The translations under genes and the position numbers were made by a program. 64,000 nucleotides of DNA from CALBPI01 sp942491885 (GTDB taxonomy: Bacteria > Pseudomonadota > Gammaproteobacteria > Steroidobacterales > Woeseiaceae). Under the pieces are notes generated by a model. The model saw only the letters and a program-made list of their open reading frames with translations. It was not told where the DNA came from and searched no databases. The number at the start of each line of letters is the position of its first letter. Within the stretch, counting starts at the first letter, position 1. Below, one piece after another: positions 9,184 through 21,551 of this stretch. The stretch covers positions 1 to 64,000 of the forward strand of contig CALOCQ010000002.1 in NCBI GenBank assembly GCA_942491885.1. Reading direction: 5' to 3'.

Positions 9184-9723
9184 CTAGGATTTGTCGGCCC
9201 CGCCAACCGGGGTGACGGCGTCGGGCAGCAAAGACATTTGTTCGCGATCATCGGCCCGCGACATTTGTTCGAGCCGACGGATCTCTTCCTGGAACTCGGT
9301 CACGTCCCAAGGTGCTCTGATACACAGACGCGAAACGAGCACATAGGCCATCACTTCGCGGCTGGCGCAGCGCTTCGATGACCATTTCTCCGAGCAGCTT
9401 GCGACGGAATCTCGCGCTCAACCCATCGTCTGCAGGTTGATGCACCAGCCGGGTCAAGCCGCCTTCGAGCTGTTCGGCACCCACAGGGCGCTTTTCCTCC
9501 AGTGCGCGCACCATGGGGTTGCGCAGCTTGTCTCGTCGAACGGCTGGCGGGCTTCATCGCGCTTGATGAGAATTGCGGCATGACCAGCTCTACGGCTGGA
9601 AGGTGGTGAAGCGCTCAGGGCACTCACCACACTGGCGGCGACTCTGGAAACTGCTGGCCCGCCAGCGGCCAGGCGCGAGTCGCTTCGACCTTGGTTTCAA
9701 AGTGAGCCGGTATGGCCAATGCA
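9184..9723 (-). CDS. nrdR: Transcriptional repressor NrdR, frameshifted
   Basis: NrdR is a zinc-ribbon/ATP-cone repressor of ribonucleotide reductase genes. The N-terminal piece (from ATG 9723) reads MHWPYR... and ends RRQCGECPERFTTF, the second zinc knuckle; the first CPxC knuckle is destroyed by an indel. The ATP-cone appears in pieces: MVRALEEKRPVGAEQLE, EREIPS, KLLGEMV and RFASVYQS. The C-terminus MSLLPDAVTPVGGADKS reaches a TAG at 9184. At least four frame changes occur within 540 bases, the densest damage in the operon. Position between glyA and ribD is the classical context. Confidence 0.75.
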
Positions 9724-9734
9724 TCGCGCGAAGA

Positions 9735-10945
9735 TCAGGCGGTTGTTGCGCCGTGCCTCCGGGCGCGAAATAGCCGCGGCGTAAACAGGGAAGCGCTCGC
9801 ACAACGCGACGACCTCGGCCTTGATACGCGACTGCAGCACCTCATTGCCCATGTCGTCGAGTATGTCGGCGATCCATCCGGCAAGTTGCGCGCTTTCTTC
9901 GAGACCGAATCCGCGTGTCGTGATTGCCGGCGTACCGATGCGCAGACCACTGGTCACAAACGGTGAGCGTGGATCGCCCGGTACCGTGTTCATGTTGACC
10001 GTGATGTTCGCCGCGTGCAGCGCGGCGTCGGCATCTTTGCCCGTAATGTCCTTGTCGATCAGGTCGACAAGAAACAAGTGGTTGTCGGTGCCGCCGGACA
10101 CGATCTTATAGCCACGCTCCATCATTACTTCGGTCATGCGCCGCGCATTGGCGACGACCTGTTCCTGGTAGGCGCGAAACTCCGGCTCCATCGCTTCTTT
10201 GTAGGCGACCGCCTTGGCAGCGATCACGTGCATCAGCGGACCGCCCTGCGTGCCGGGGAACACCAGCGAATTAAACTTCTTCGTCAAGGCCTCGTTTTCG
10301 CGCGCGAGAATCATGCCACCGCGCGGACCGCGCAGCGTCTTGTGCGTCGTGGTGGTCACCACATCCGCGTGCGGTATCGGCGAGGGGTAGACACCGGCGG
10401 CGACCAGCCCCGCGATATGCGCCATATCAACATGGAAGTAGGCGCCGACCTTGTCTGCAATCTCGCGAAAACGCGCCCAGTCGACGACCCTCGAATAGGC
10501 CGAGAAACCGCCGATAATGAGTTTCGGCTTGTGCTCCAGCGCGAGCGCCTCGACCTCGTCATAGTCGATCAGAAACCCGTCATCAACGCCGTACTGAACT
10601 CGCGTTGAAGAGCTTGTCCGAGAAAAATTCACTTTCGCGTTCTCGTGGGGGTCACGGGGTGCTCTACGCCGTGCGACAGACTCATGCCAAAAGAACGTGT
10701 CGCCCGCGTCCAGTACGCAAGATAAACCGCCGCGTTTGCCTGCCGACGCCGAGGGTAAGCTGGACTCCGTTGGCGTCAAGTCGTGCGCCGAACATCAATC
10801 CGCGCGCGTTAAAAGCGAAAATCGCCAGGTTTCGTCATAATGACGAAATCCGCAACCGCCGTAATAGCTTCGACGGATAGCCCTCGGCATATTTGTTGGT
10901 CACACTGAGCCCTTGCCGCCCCAGTTAAAGAAAAAAAAAACGGAG
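9735..10945 (-). CDS. glyA: Serine hydroxymethyltransferase, N-terminal part heavily frameshifted and 5' end lost
   Basis: SHMT is a PLP enzyme interconverting serine and glycine and feeding one-carbon units to folate. Residues from about 170 onward are clean: IIGGFSAYSRVVDWARFREIADKVGAY, DMAHIAGLVAAG and TTTTHKTLRGPRGG, in which the lysine binds PLP. They run to ALCERFPVY near the end. Upstream, family pieces are still visible in changing frames: KYAEGYPSK (about 10895), QANAAVYLAYLDAGDTFFG (about 10700) and KVNFSDKLFNA (about 10620). The first 35 or so codons dissolve into the homopolymer region beyond 10930. The exact stop is uncertain (a TGA at 9735 in a shifted frame is the best candidate). 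Confidence 0.85.
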
Positions 10946-11329
10946 GGCGGCGGGCTGGCAGGTAGTTTTTTTTTCCATGGAGGCGATTAGCTCGATGGGT
11001 GCGGGTTCTGACGCACGCCTATCGTTCTGCGCGAATAAAGTCGGCCTAGACGTCGAATAGCCCCTTAAATGGGTTTGATTTCAAACATGGCGTTCTGTTA
11101 CGCTGGCTCATTGCAGCTTTGCCTGCAGAATCACAGAATTGTACGTGTTTTTTTTTTTTGGGGGGGGGGGGGGGGCTGAGGTTTTGCTCAGACGCACGCA
11201 GCCGGTCGCGGGGTTATTTGCCCAGTAAGTGCGCTGTTAGCCGATAATTTATGCCATGCGTGGCGCTGCCCTGGCGCGCTTTGCTGACAAAACCAGACAA
11301 CAAGAGCAACAAGGGGGTTTTTGATTTCC
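10925..11329. other. Low-quality, homopolymer-rich stretch without a supportable gene
   Basis: Runs of A (about 10930), T (about 10966 and 11147) and an unusually long T-then-G run (about 11147-11176) are set in sequence with no open frame. It should contain the missing glyA start and the glyA and ettA promoters. It may instead mark a second contig join, since the glyA and ettA genes on either side are also the most indel-damaged. Confidence 0.6.
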
Positions 11330-13030
<1,701 letters not shown>

Positions 13031-13339
13031 AAAAGACAGATGGGGACATCCCCGAATCGCGGAAAACATGAACGTGTTCATCGACTCGACGGGCGCGATG
13101 TAGTTGCGCTGCACGAGCGCGAGACCACGCACGCACCTTGCTTACTGCGCCGTCGTTCTCGCGCATGAGACGCTGCCGACCTTCGACGAAGCTGCTGCTG
13201 CAGAAGCCACGCTCCATCGGCGTGGATCCTGCGCCGGCATGTGCGATGCCGGTATTCCTGCGCTGCGCGCACGCGTCGTACGGCAATCAATCGCGTCGAG
13301 CTGCGCCGACAGGAGCTTCGAGGTCGAGCGTCCCATCGC
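13031..13339. other. Interval without a supportable gene
   Basis: Several short frames exist on both strands, but none has a ribosome binding site or a familiar motif. The sequence probably contains the damaged 5' part of the following unknown gene. A short self-complementary GGGGACATCCCC around 13040 could be a weak ettA terminator. Confidence 0.4.
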
Positions 13340-13731
13340 ATGAAGTTCGCGTTCAACTACGTGCCGAGCGTCGATTCGAGATCTGGTCCGAGGAGGCGCT
13401 GAGCTGCTTTGCCGACGGGCACTACCAGGCGTTCGCGCTGATGTGCAATCGCATCGCGATACTGGCGGCCGACGAGCTCGGCGCCAATGGCAAGCTGAAA
13501 CTGTTTAACGCCGTCACCGATGCGGCGCAGAATGCAGGTGTCGAGCCGCCGCTGCTGCGCCTGTGCCGCGACATTTTCTTTGACCTCGAAAATCGCGAAG
13601 ACGTCCCCGCCATCAGTGAGTCGCGCGCAGCGGTGTTACTCAGCCTGTTGCGCGACATGCTCTATCAGTCGTTCCTGCGCGCCGGCAAGCTGCGCGAGTC
13701 GATGCGCCGCAATCTGCAAATCGTCAAGTAG
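13340..13731 (+). CDS. Conserved-looking protein of unknown function, 5' part frameshifted
   Basis: From about 13370 to 13731 a protein-like frame reads FEIWSEEALSCFADGHYQAF, then NGKLKLFNAVTDAAQ and LLRLCRDIFFDLENREDVPA. It is helical and balanced in composition, unlike random GC-rich frames. The pattern EEAxxCFxxGxYxAFAxMxxR is reminiscent of DUF4145-type helical proteins, but this is a weak resemblance. An upstream ATG at 13340 (MKFAFNYVPSVD) needs one frame change to join it. Its 3' end overlaps the purL stop on the other strand by a few bases. Function unknown. Confidence 0.45.
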
Positions 13732-16700
13732 CCACACAACGCCGCAGCGGGTGACTGGCGGTGCGGCGACCAGCCGAGCGCGCGTTCGGAACATGCGAAT
13801 AATCTCAGCCGGACCGTCGTCGCCCCACCTTGTCCGGGCGCCAGGAATTCTGCCGTGCGTAGCGGAACGCGCTCCGGATGCGGCATGGTCATCGCGACAC
13901 GGCCATCGTTGCTCGTCAGCGCGGCCACCGAGGCCTGCGAACCATTGGGGTTAGCCGGATAGCGCATCGCCACCTGGCCGGTCGCTTTCACATAGCGCAA
14001 CGCCAACGACCAGGCCGCCTCGCGGTGAAGGTAGCGAGGTCCGCGTCATCGCGAATTGCGCGCGACCTTCGCCGTGCGACACGACAATCGGCAAGCGCGA
14101 GCCGTGCATACCGTCGCAGAACCATGGACGTCGATGTTTTTCCGACCTCGACCATCGAGCAGGCGCGCCTCGAACTGAGCCGAGCGGTTAGCGGCAAATG
14201 CAGGCCATGCCGATGCGCCCGGGATAATATCGGCTAACTGCGAGAACATCTGGCAGCCGTTGCACACACCGAGCGACAGCGTATCGCCGCGGGTGAAAAA
14301 CGCCTCGAACTGAGCCCGCAAAGGCTCAACCAGCAGGATGGACTTCGCCCAGCCACCACCGGCACCGAGTACGTCGCCGTAGGAAAACCCGCCGCATGCG
14401 ACGAGCGTCTGGAATCGCGCCAGATCGATCGCACCGGATTCAATATCACTCATGTGCACATCGACCGCATCGAAGCCGGCGGCCAATAACGCAGCGGCCA
14501 TTTCCTGCTGACTGTTAACGCCCTGCTCGCGCAACACGGCGACGCGTGGCCGCGCACCGCTGGCAATCATCGTTGCCGCGACGTCATCGTTCGGGTCAAA
14601 CGTCAGCGCTCGCGTTGAGACCCGGATCGCGATTTCGGCGATACGCTCATAGGCGATTCGGCGCGCGCGCTGGTCGGATTATCACGCAACGCGCTGCATG
14701 CGGAAACTCGTCTCCGACCACGCGCAATTGCAGGTTCGCACGCGTTTCGCGGAACAATTCGCTCGCCGCCATGCGTGATCACAAGTTGCGGGTCAACGCT
14801 GACGAGCCGCGATGTTGTGAACGCGACCAACCAGTCCGCTCTGCTCAAGTGCGGCACGACTTCGTCGAGCCGCGATTGCTCAACCTGAATAACTGCGCCC
14901 GGCCCTTCCGCAAACAACCATGCCAGAGGTGCCGTCGACGATCTCCGGAACCTGTTGACGTCGAGCTGCGCCCAGACGCGACGCGAACATCATCTCGGCG
15001 ACCGCGGCAAACGTACCGCCATCCGATCGGTCGTGATAGGCCAACAACGCGTCGTCGTCCTTCAGCGCGATAATCGTGTCGACGAATGCGGCCAGCTCGG
15101 AGGCACCGACAAGGTCCGCAACCTCGCCACCCTGCGCGTTGAACACCTGCGCAAGCGCGGAGCGTCCGAGCGCGTCATCGGCTTTCGCAAGATCGATCAG
15201 TAGCAGCCGGCTGCCCGGCACATCGCGTAACTGTGGCGTCAACGTGCGGCGCACGTCTCGGACCGGCGCGAAAGCCGTTACGATCAAGGAGACCGGCGCA
15301 AGCACCGCTCTGGCGCCGGTATCCGGATGCTCGTAGGTCGTTTTCATCGACAACGAATCCTTACCGACCGGCACGGCAATGCCGAGTGCCGGGCAAAGCT
15401 CGAGCCCCACCGCGGTCACCGCGTCGAACAAGGCGGCGTCTTCGCCGTCATGACCTGCCGCGGCCATCCAATTCGCCGATAGCTTGATGTCTCCGACTGC
15501 CTGCACATCGGCGGCAAGGATATTGGTAATCGCCTCGGTAATCGCGAGTCGCGCCGCAGCCGCTGCGTCATCGCAGGCCACCGGTGTACGCTCACCCATC
15601 GCCATGGCTTCGCCGCGATTCGAGTGGTGGGTCGCGAGCGTCACCGCGACGTCGGCGACCGGCACCTGCCACGGGCCGACCAGCTGATCGCGCGCCGTCA
15701 AACCACCGACCGTGCGATCGGCGATGTGAATAAGAAAACTCTTGTCGGCAACACAGGCCAGCCCGAGCACGCGCCGCACGGCCTCGCCGATATCGATGTC
15801 AGCAACCGAAAATTCCGCCAGCGGACGCGCCACACGCGTTACGTCGCGACGCATCTTCGGCGGTTTGCCAAGCAACATCTGCATTTGCAGATCAACCGGC
15901 ACCGCAGCGCTGTGCGCATCCTCGACTCGCAATTGCCCGTTGTCAGACAGCGTCCCCAGCACCGCATAAGGACAGCGCTCGCGCGCGCAGAAGGCTTCGA
16001 ATTCACCGAGGCGCTCGGGCAGCACGATGAGCACGTAGCGTTCCTGCGACTCGTTGCACCAGATTTCCATCGGGCTCCTACCAGGCTCATCGCTTGGAAT
16101 CTTGCGCAGCTCAAATTGCCCGCCCAATCCCGAAGGATCGACGGCTTCCGGCACCGCATTCGACAGCCCGCCGGCCCCGACATCGTGAATCAGCTCAATG
16201 GGGTTGGCATTGCCAAGCGCCCAGCAACGGTTGATCACTTCCTGCGCGCGCCGCTGCATCTCGGGGTTGCCGCGTTGCACCGAGGCAAAATCAAGCGCCT
16301 CGTCACTGCTGCCGCTGGCCATGCTGGAAGCCGCGCCGCCACCCAACCCGATCAACATCGCCGGTCCGCCCAATACAATCAGCAAGCTGTCCGGTCTTAC
16401 GTCTTTCTTCAGCGCGTGTTCGCGACGCACATTGCCAAGCCCGCCGGCAATCATAATCGGCTTGTGATAACCCCAGAACTCGCCATCGTTGTTGCCCGGC
16501 GCCTGGAATGTTCTGAAGTAGCCGCCGAGGTTCGGCCGGCCGAATTCGTTGTTGAATGCCGCGCCGCCGATGGGACCTTCCAGCATGATGTCGAGACTCG
16601 ACACGATACGCTCCGGGCCGCCCGATGTCGCGCTCCCACGGCTGCGCCCAGTCCGGGATATGCAGGTCCGAGACACTGAACCCTGTGATTCCGGCCTTGG

Positions 16701-17727
16701 GCGTTGCGCCCAATCCGGTAGCACCTTCATCGCGAATCTCGCCGCCCGCGCCCGTCGCGGCACCCGCAAACGGGGAAATGGCGGTCGGGTGATTATGCGT
16801 TTCAACCTTGATCAGCGTATCCACAATCTCGTCGTGGTAGCGATACACGCGATCGTTGTCGGCATACAGTCGTGGCGCGCGCGGTCCGGCCAGCACGGCG
16901 GCGTTGTCAGAATAGGCGCTGATGACGCCGGCGGGCGCCGCGTTGGTCGTATTGCGGATCATCGCGAACAGCGAAAGTGGCTGCGCGACATCGTCGACGA
17001 CCCAGTCCGCGTTGAATATCTTGTGCCGGCAATGCTCGGAATTCGCCTGCGCGAACATCATCAGTTCCGCATCGGACGGATCGCGCCCCATTTGTGCGTA
17101 GTGCGACGCCAGATAGGCAAGCTCGTCCTGCGACAGCGCCAGCCCAAGCTCCGTATTTGCCGTCGCCAGCGACTGCAATGGTTGGTCACCCAGCGCTATG
17201 GTTTGCAAAGGACGAGCGGCATGATGGTGGAACAGCAGCTTGCCGGCCTCCCCGGCGACATAGCACTGCTCGGTCATACGGTCGTGCAACAGCTCATGGG
17301 CAACGTCAAGCGATGCATCATCAAGACCATGCACCTGATAGCGTGTCGCGCGCTCAACACGGCGCACACCGTAGATACCGCAGCGTCCGATAATATCGGT
17401 TGCCTTGCTGGACCACGGCGAGATTGTTCCGCCGCGTGGACCGACGTCGAATGCGTCTTGCGCTGCCAACAGCGAGTAGTCGACGCCATCATTGAGAATC
17501 AAGCCCAGCGCGCGCATGTCATCTGCGTCGGGCCGCTGGTCACACTCCAGGTAATAGAGGGTCTGTGCGTCGACATCGCTAACCGCGGGCACGGCACGCT
17601 GTAGCTGTGCGAGCAGGCGCTGCCGGCGAAAGGCGCTAAGCGGATTGGCGCCGGCAACGATGATGACCATGGATTCTTGCGTCACGTCGGGCGTAACCGA
17701 ACCGCCGGCATTGGAAATATCGCTCAT
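13724..17727 (-). CDS. purL: Phosphoribosylformylglycinamidine synthase, frameshifted in its second half
   Basis: PurL is the large single-chain FGAM synthase of Gammaproteobacteria, fourth step of purine synthesis. The first 370 residues are clean (ANSEHCRHKIFNADWVVD, KVETHNHPTAISPFAGAATGAGGEIRDE). The central AIRS-like domains follow after a frame change near 16620 (FNNEFGRPNLGGYF, HDVGAGGLSNAVPE, PVGKDSLSM, HDRSDGG). The C-terminal glutaminase (VAVLREQGVNSQQEMA, nucleophile in GVCNGCQM, and MPHPERV) is cut by shifts near 14950, 14750, 14600, 14130 and 13840. Corrected length is near 1300 residues, as expected. I chose ATG 17727; ATG 17670 (MVIIVAGANPLSAF) aligns better with shorter homologues. 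Confidence 0.92.
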
Positions 17728-17804
17728 CAGGGTTTGCTTCCGCGACCGTGTAAGACCGCGCGGATGATACAAGGTATCGGTGCGACCCGACAGCGCGCGC
17801 CGCG

Positions 17805-18128
17805 CTAGTCGGTCTTGCCGGGCGGATACACCGAGGTCGGGAACGGCGTGATATTGCTGCCGTCGGCCTTGCTGATCTTGCTGGTGCCCTGCTTGTCGAC
17901 TTCGTCAATGCGCAACACATTGTGCAAAGGGATATAGCTTCTGCGCACACCGGCGAACTCCGCCTTGATTTTTTCCTCCGCCGGGTCGACAACGACGCTG
18001 CTGCGCTCACCGAACACCAGATCGCCGATCTCGAGGAAACCGAACAGGCCGCCCTGCTCTACTGTGTTGGCGTAGACCTCGTAAACCTTGCCCTGATTGA
18101 GAAACGCAATGCGATAGAGTGATTTCAT
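17805..18128 (-). CDS. DUF1820 family protein
   Basis: This small soluble protein of about 107 residues reads MKSLYRIAFLNQGKVYEVYANTV, then GLFGFLEIGDLVFGERSSVVVDP and YIPLHNVLRIDEVDKQGT. The pattern is typical of the DUF1820 family of Gammaproteobacteria, whose function is not established. An earlier ATG at 18155 would add nine residues (MPEIIDSNT); the internal start fits the family better. It is 77 bases upstream of purL on the same strand and may share its transcript. It is the first fully intact gene going rightwards in the gammaproteobacterial part. Confidence 0.75.
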   Translation of the reverse strand: MKSLYRIAFLNQGKVYEVYANTVEQGGLFGFLEIGDLVFGERSSVVVDPAEEKIKAEFAGVRRSYIPLHNVLRIDEVDKQGTSKISKADGSNITPFPTSVYPPGKTD

Positions 18129-18335
18129 GGTGTTGCTGTCGATTATTTCCGGCATTCCGAAAAGTTGGGTTTAGATGAAGAAATTCAAGGGCTTAGCTGA
18201 AGCCGGCGGACATTTGGCTCGCACGAGTATTTTATGTAAATGTGAACGGGTACCGGTCAACAGACTCAATTATGATCATACTCGTCATCCAGTAAACATG
18301 TCCAAGTACCGAGCGGCCAACGGTTTTTCTAAAAA

Positions 18336-19571
18336 ATGCATCTGAAACTCACAGTGACAAATGGTCTGGCGAAATCGCTGGGCGAGGCTGCCGAATATCT
18401 TTTTGATGAGTCGGGCGGCACGATCGGCCGTGCGACCCACAACGACTGGATTCTTCCCGACCAAAAGCGGTTTATCTCGAGCGTTCATGCCAGCATCGAG
18501 GCGCGTGATGGCGGCTTCTACATTGTCGACACCAGCATGAATGGCGTCTACGTCAACGGCAGTCGGACGCCGTTGGGCCCGACCGCGCCCTATCTGCTCG
18601 CCGACGGCACACGCCTTCGGATGGGCAACTACCGGATGCAGGTCAGTCATATTGAATCGTTGCTCAAGGAAGACCAGCAAACGCTGCTGCGCGGGGATTT
18701 CTTCGATGACAAGATTCAATCAGAGGACTCCACAGAGTTTTCCGTCGATCTTCTCGTAGAGGATGAGATCGCGGAGAACATAGACCTGTCCGAACTGCTC
18801 GACGACCGGATGGCCTCAGCCAACACTTCATTGATTGGCAGTCTGAGCACAAAAAAGAAATCATCCCGTTCTGACTATGAGACACCGGCGCGCGGCGACA
18901 GCACGCAACAATTCACGGCGACCGTTCACCGTCTGCCCGTGTCGGACATTCCCAAGAGTACGGTCAGTCATACCGTCAGTGATTTGAATGACACCGCGTA
19001 CAGCGAACTCGTACGCGGTCTCGGTGTCGATCCTGCCATGCTGGAGTCGCGCGAACCCGAAGAGATTGCGTTTGCCATCGGGCAGGCATTGCGGGCTGGC
19101 ATACAGGGGCTCAAAGCGATGAAGACCGCGCGTGCCCGCAGCAAGCAGCAATTGGCGATCGCGCAGACACAACAAGACATCGATGATCTGACCGAAACCG
19201 ACATCAACGAAGACATCGCAGACTTGCTGCTTGGCCGCGGTCAACTGCACCGTCGCGCGTCGGACAACATCACCGCCGATACGCGCTCATTGATGCAACA
19301 CAATTTGTCGCTGCAAAACGCGTCGCAGGCAGCGATCAACGAGTTTATCGACCAACTTGATCCCGACGCCCTGCAACACAAGCTTGAATCGCATGGCGCC
19401 GGAAAGGGGCTGTTCACCGCATCCCGCAAGGCGAGCCTGTGGGATCATTACCGCCACTTCTACGATACGATTTCGCAACGCACAGACAACGAACTGCCGC
19501 AGTTCGTGCGTGAAGAATTTGCCCGCGCGTTCACCGCCCGGCTGCAAACACTCGCCACAGAGGACGAGTAA
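18336..19571 (+). CDS. tagH: FHA-domain protein of the type VI secretion TagH type
   Basis: This 411-residue protein has an N-terminal forkhead-associated domain at about 25-105 with the phosphothreonine-binding signature residues (IGRATHND, SSVHASI, NGVYVNG). An acidic linker follows, then a C-terminal helical domain like that of type VI FHA proteins (SQAAINEFIDQLDPDALQ, KASLWDHYRHFYDTI). In known systems such proteins are targets of PpkA/PppA threonine phosphorylation and activate T6SS assembly. No other T6SS gene lies in this window, which makes it an orphan here. The reading frame is intact and monocistronic-looking, with 108 bases to the next gene. FHA assignment is firm; the T6SS link is inference from the C-terminal domain. 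Confidence 0.8.
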   Translation: MHLKLTVTNGLAKSLGEAAEYLFDESGGTIGRATHNDWILPDQKRFISSVHASIEARDGGFYIVDTSMNGVYVNGSRTPLGPTAPYLLADGTRLRMGNYRMQVSHIESLLKEDQQTLLRGDFFDDKIQSEDSTEFSVDLLVEDEIAENIDLSELLDDRMASANTSLIGSLSTKKKSSRSDYETPARGDSTQQFTATVHRLPVSDIPKSTVSHTVSDLNDTAYSELVRGLGVDPAMLESREPEEIAFAIGQALRAGIQGLKAMKTARARSKQQLAIAQTQQDIDDLTETDINEDIADLLLGRGQLHRRASDNITADTRSLMQHNLSLQNASQAAINEFIDQLDPDALQHKLESHGAGKGLFTASRKASLWDHYRHFYDTISQRTDNELPQFVREEFARAFTARLQTLATEDE

Positions 19572-19679
19572 CTGACGCGGCCGCGCGCCGCCCGAACAGT
19601 TCCTTTCGCCTGCCAACACCGGTAATCTCTTTCGCTGGGCACACCGCACACGCCGCCCCGCGGCACGCAAGGGATACCT

Positions 19680-21551
19680 ATGCCATCGTTGCTTCACGAA
19701 CTTGGCCGCCGAAACGTCATCAGGGTCGTGATTGCCTATTGCATTTTTGCCTGGGTCGTAGCGCAGGTTGCCGATGTCGCCCTCGATGCCTTCAATGCGC
19801 CGGGCTGGGCAATGCAGGCGTTGTTGCTCGCGCTTGGTATCGGCCTCCTCGTCGCCGCCGTTTTTGCCTGGGTGTTCGAGCTGACGCCTGAAGGACTGAA
19901 GAAAGACAGTGCGGACACAAAGGACGCAGTGTTTGCCCGCGGCGTAAAACGCAAACTCAATAACGTCATCACCGTCGTGTTAGCGATTGCGGTTATCGTG
20001 CTGTTGGCCGATAAGCTTTGGCTATCCAAAACGACACCGGCAAGCGTTCCAGCAGACGCTGAGAAAATCACAACGAATGCCGCGCCAATAAAATCGATCG
20101 CTGTGTTGCCCTTCAATGACCTGAGTCCGGACGGCGACCAGGATTATTTCTCGGACGGTATCGCCGAAGAGTTGCTTAACGCGCTCGTCAGAATCAAGGG
20201 GCTTCGCGTCTCGTCACGTACATCTTCTTTCGCGTTCAAAGGCACGTCCGCCGGGGTGCCCGAGATTGCCGGTATCCTTAATGTCGACCATATCGTCGAA
20301 GGCAGCGTCAGGAAAGTCGGCAACCAGTTGCGCATCAGCGCACAATTAATCGACGTCGCAAGCGACAGCCAATTATGGTCTGAGACTTACGAGCAGACGA
20401 TGGACGATGTGTTCGCAATTCAGGACGACATTGCACACCGGATTGTTGAAGCGCTGCGCATCGCGTTGAGCGACGAGGAAGAGGCGTCGCTGGACCTGAT
20501 CCAGAACGCGACAGATAGTCAGCAGGCGCTGAACCTATACTTACGCGGGCGCCATTTGTGGCACGGGCGAAATCCCGACAACATCCTGACGGCGATTGAT
20601 CTGTTCGAACAGGCGCTCGCAATCGACCCTGAATTCGCGTCCGCACGCGCAGCGCTCGCCAGTGCTCACATGACTTATCCGACCTACGTCGCGCAAGGTG
20701 GCACAGACTGGGTCGGCATTAAGGAAGCCAGCATGAAGGCCTCGGAAAAAGAAGCCTTACTGGCACTTGAGCAGAACGACAGGCTGCCGGAAGCGTATGC
20801 GGTACTGGCTGATGTTGAACGCGTTCGCGGTCATTGGCAGGCGGCCGAACGTTATTACCTGCAGGCACTCGACGTCGGCCCTAACGACCCGACCGCCAAC
20901 CTTTGGTATGTGGAGTTCCTGAACGACACGGGCCAGGTCGCTCGGGCCGCGGAATTTGCCAATAAGGCGTATTCGTTGGATCCGCTGTCGCCTGGCGCAA
21001 ACTCAAACCTTGCGGTAACCATCATTCAGGAAGGTCGCTGTAACGAGCTGGAACCCATTGCGCGGGCCGCCGCTGAGCTCGGCAACTTCTTCGGCTATAT
21101 ATCTCGCGCTTGGTGCGCGATTTTGCAAAAAGATTTGCGAGCATTTCGCGACATCGTTGCAGAAATTGAGCTATTGGTGCAGCAACCGGCGGATCAAAGC
21201 TGGTTGCCGGCGATCGACGCTGCCGTGGCCGATCCGGAAGCCGTGCCCGCGTTGATCGATGTTGTCAGAGAAAGCGATGCAGGAATGGATATCATCGCAT
21301 TGTTTCTCGTTGCGTACGACCGACCCAACGAGGCCATCACGCTCTTTCTTGATTGGGAACCCTACACGTGGGCACAAATGTCGTCCTTATTCTGGCTGGA
21401 CGGCTTAGAGCCGATGCGCGAGTTGCCGGAATTCAAAGCACTGCTTCAAAAGACCGGCCTGCTCGACTATTACCAGGACACAGGTCGTTGGCCCGATGAC
21501 TGCAGGCCAGTCGGTGAAGACTTCAGTTGCGGGGCAGCACCTGGCCGATAA
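19680..21551 (+). CDS. Membrane-anchored TolB/FlgO-like domain protein with TPR repeats
   Basis: This 623-residue protein has a short cytoplasmic start (LGRRNVIRVVIAYCIFAWVV) with three hydrophobic helices before residue 115. A TolB/FlgO-like domain follows at about 135-245 (SIAVLPFNDLSPDGDQDYFSDGIAEELLNAL, HIVEGSVRKVGNQLRISAQLIDV), then at least five TPR-like helical pairs from about 275 to 490. The family resembles the sensory output part of CadC/adenylate-cyclase-like proteins but lacks any cyclase or DNA-binding domain. A paralogue sits at 35994-38303. Its 3' end overlaps the convergent dipeptidase gene by 29 bases. A scaffold or signalling role in the envelope is likely, but unproven. 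Confidence 0.75.
   Translation: MPSLLHELGRRNVIRVVIAYCIFAWVVAQVADVALDAFNAPGWAMQALLLALGIGLLVAAVFAWVFELTPEGLKKDSADTKDAVFARGVKRKLNNVITVVLAIAVIVLLADKLWLSKTTPASVPADAEKITTNAAPIKSIAVLPFNDLSPDGDQDYFSDGIAEELLNALVRIKGLRVSSRTSSFAFKGTSAGVPEIAGILNVDHIVEGSVRKVGNQLRISAQLIDVASDSQLWSETYEQTMDDVFAIQDDIAHRIVEALRIALSDEEEASLDLIQNATDSQQALNLYLRGRHLWHGRNPDNILTAIDLFEQALAIDPEFASARAALASAHMTYPTYVAQGGTDWVGIKEASMKASEKEALLALEQNDRLPEAYAVLADVERVRGHWQAAERYYLQALDVGPNDPTANLWYVEFLNDTGQVARAAEFANKAYSLDPLSPGANSNLAVTIIQEGRCNELEPIARAAAELGNFFGYISRAWCAILQKDLRAFRDIVAEIELLVQQPADQSWLPAIDAAVADPEAVPALIDVVRESDAGMDIIALFLVAYDRPNEAITLFLDWEPYTWAQMSSLFWLDGLEPMRELPEFKALLQKTGLLDYYQDTGRWPDDCRPVGEDFSCGAAPGR

Noticed and set aside
7362..10945. FMN riboswitch before a rib gene
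   Set aside because: The rib genes are tightly coupled after nrdR and glyA. No RFN-element-like conserved stems were found in the short gaps, and the upstream leader lies in unreadable sequence.
15624..16679. 351-codon plus-strand open frame (and a second at 16549-17604)
   Set aside because: Both are antisense to purL, whose motifs are unmistakable. The plus-strand products are His/Arg/Gln-rich without domains, an effect of GC-rich third positions.
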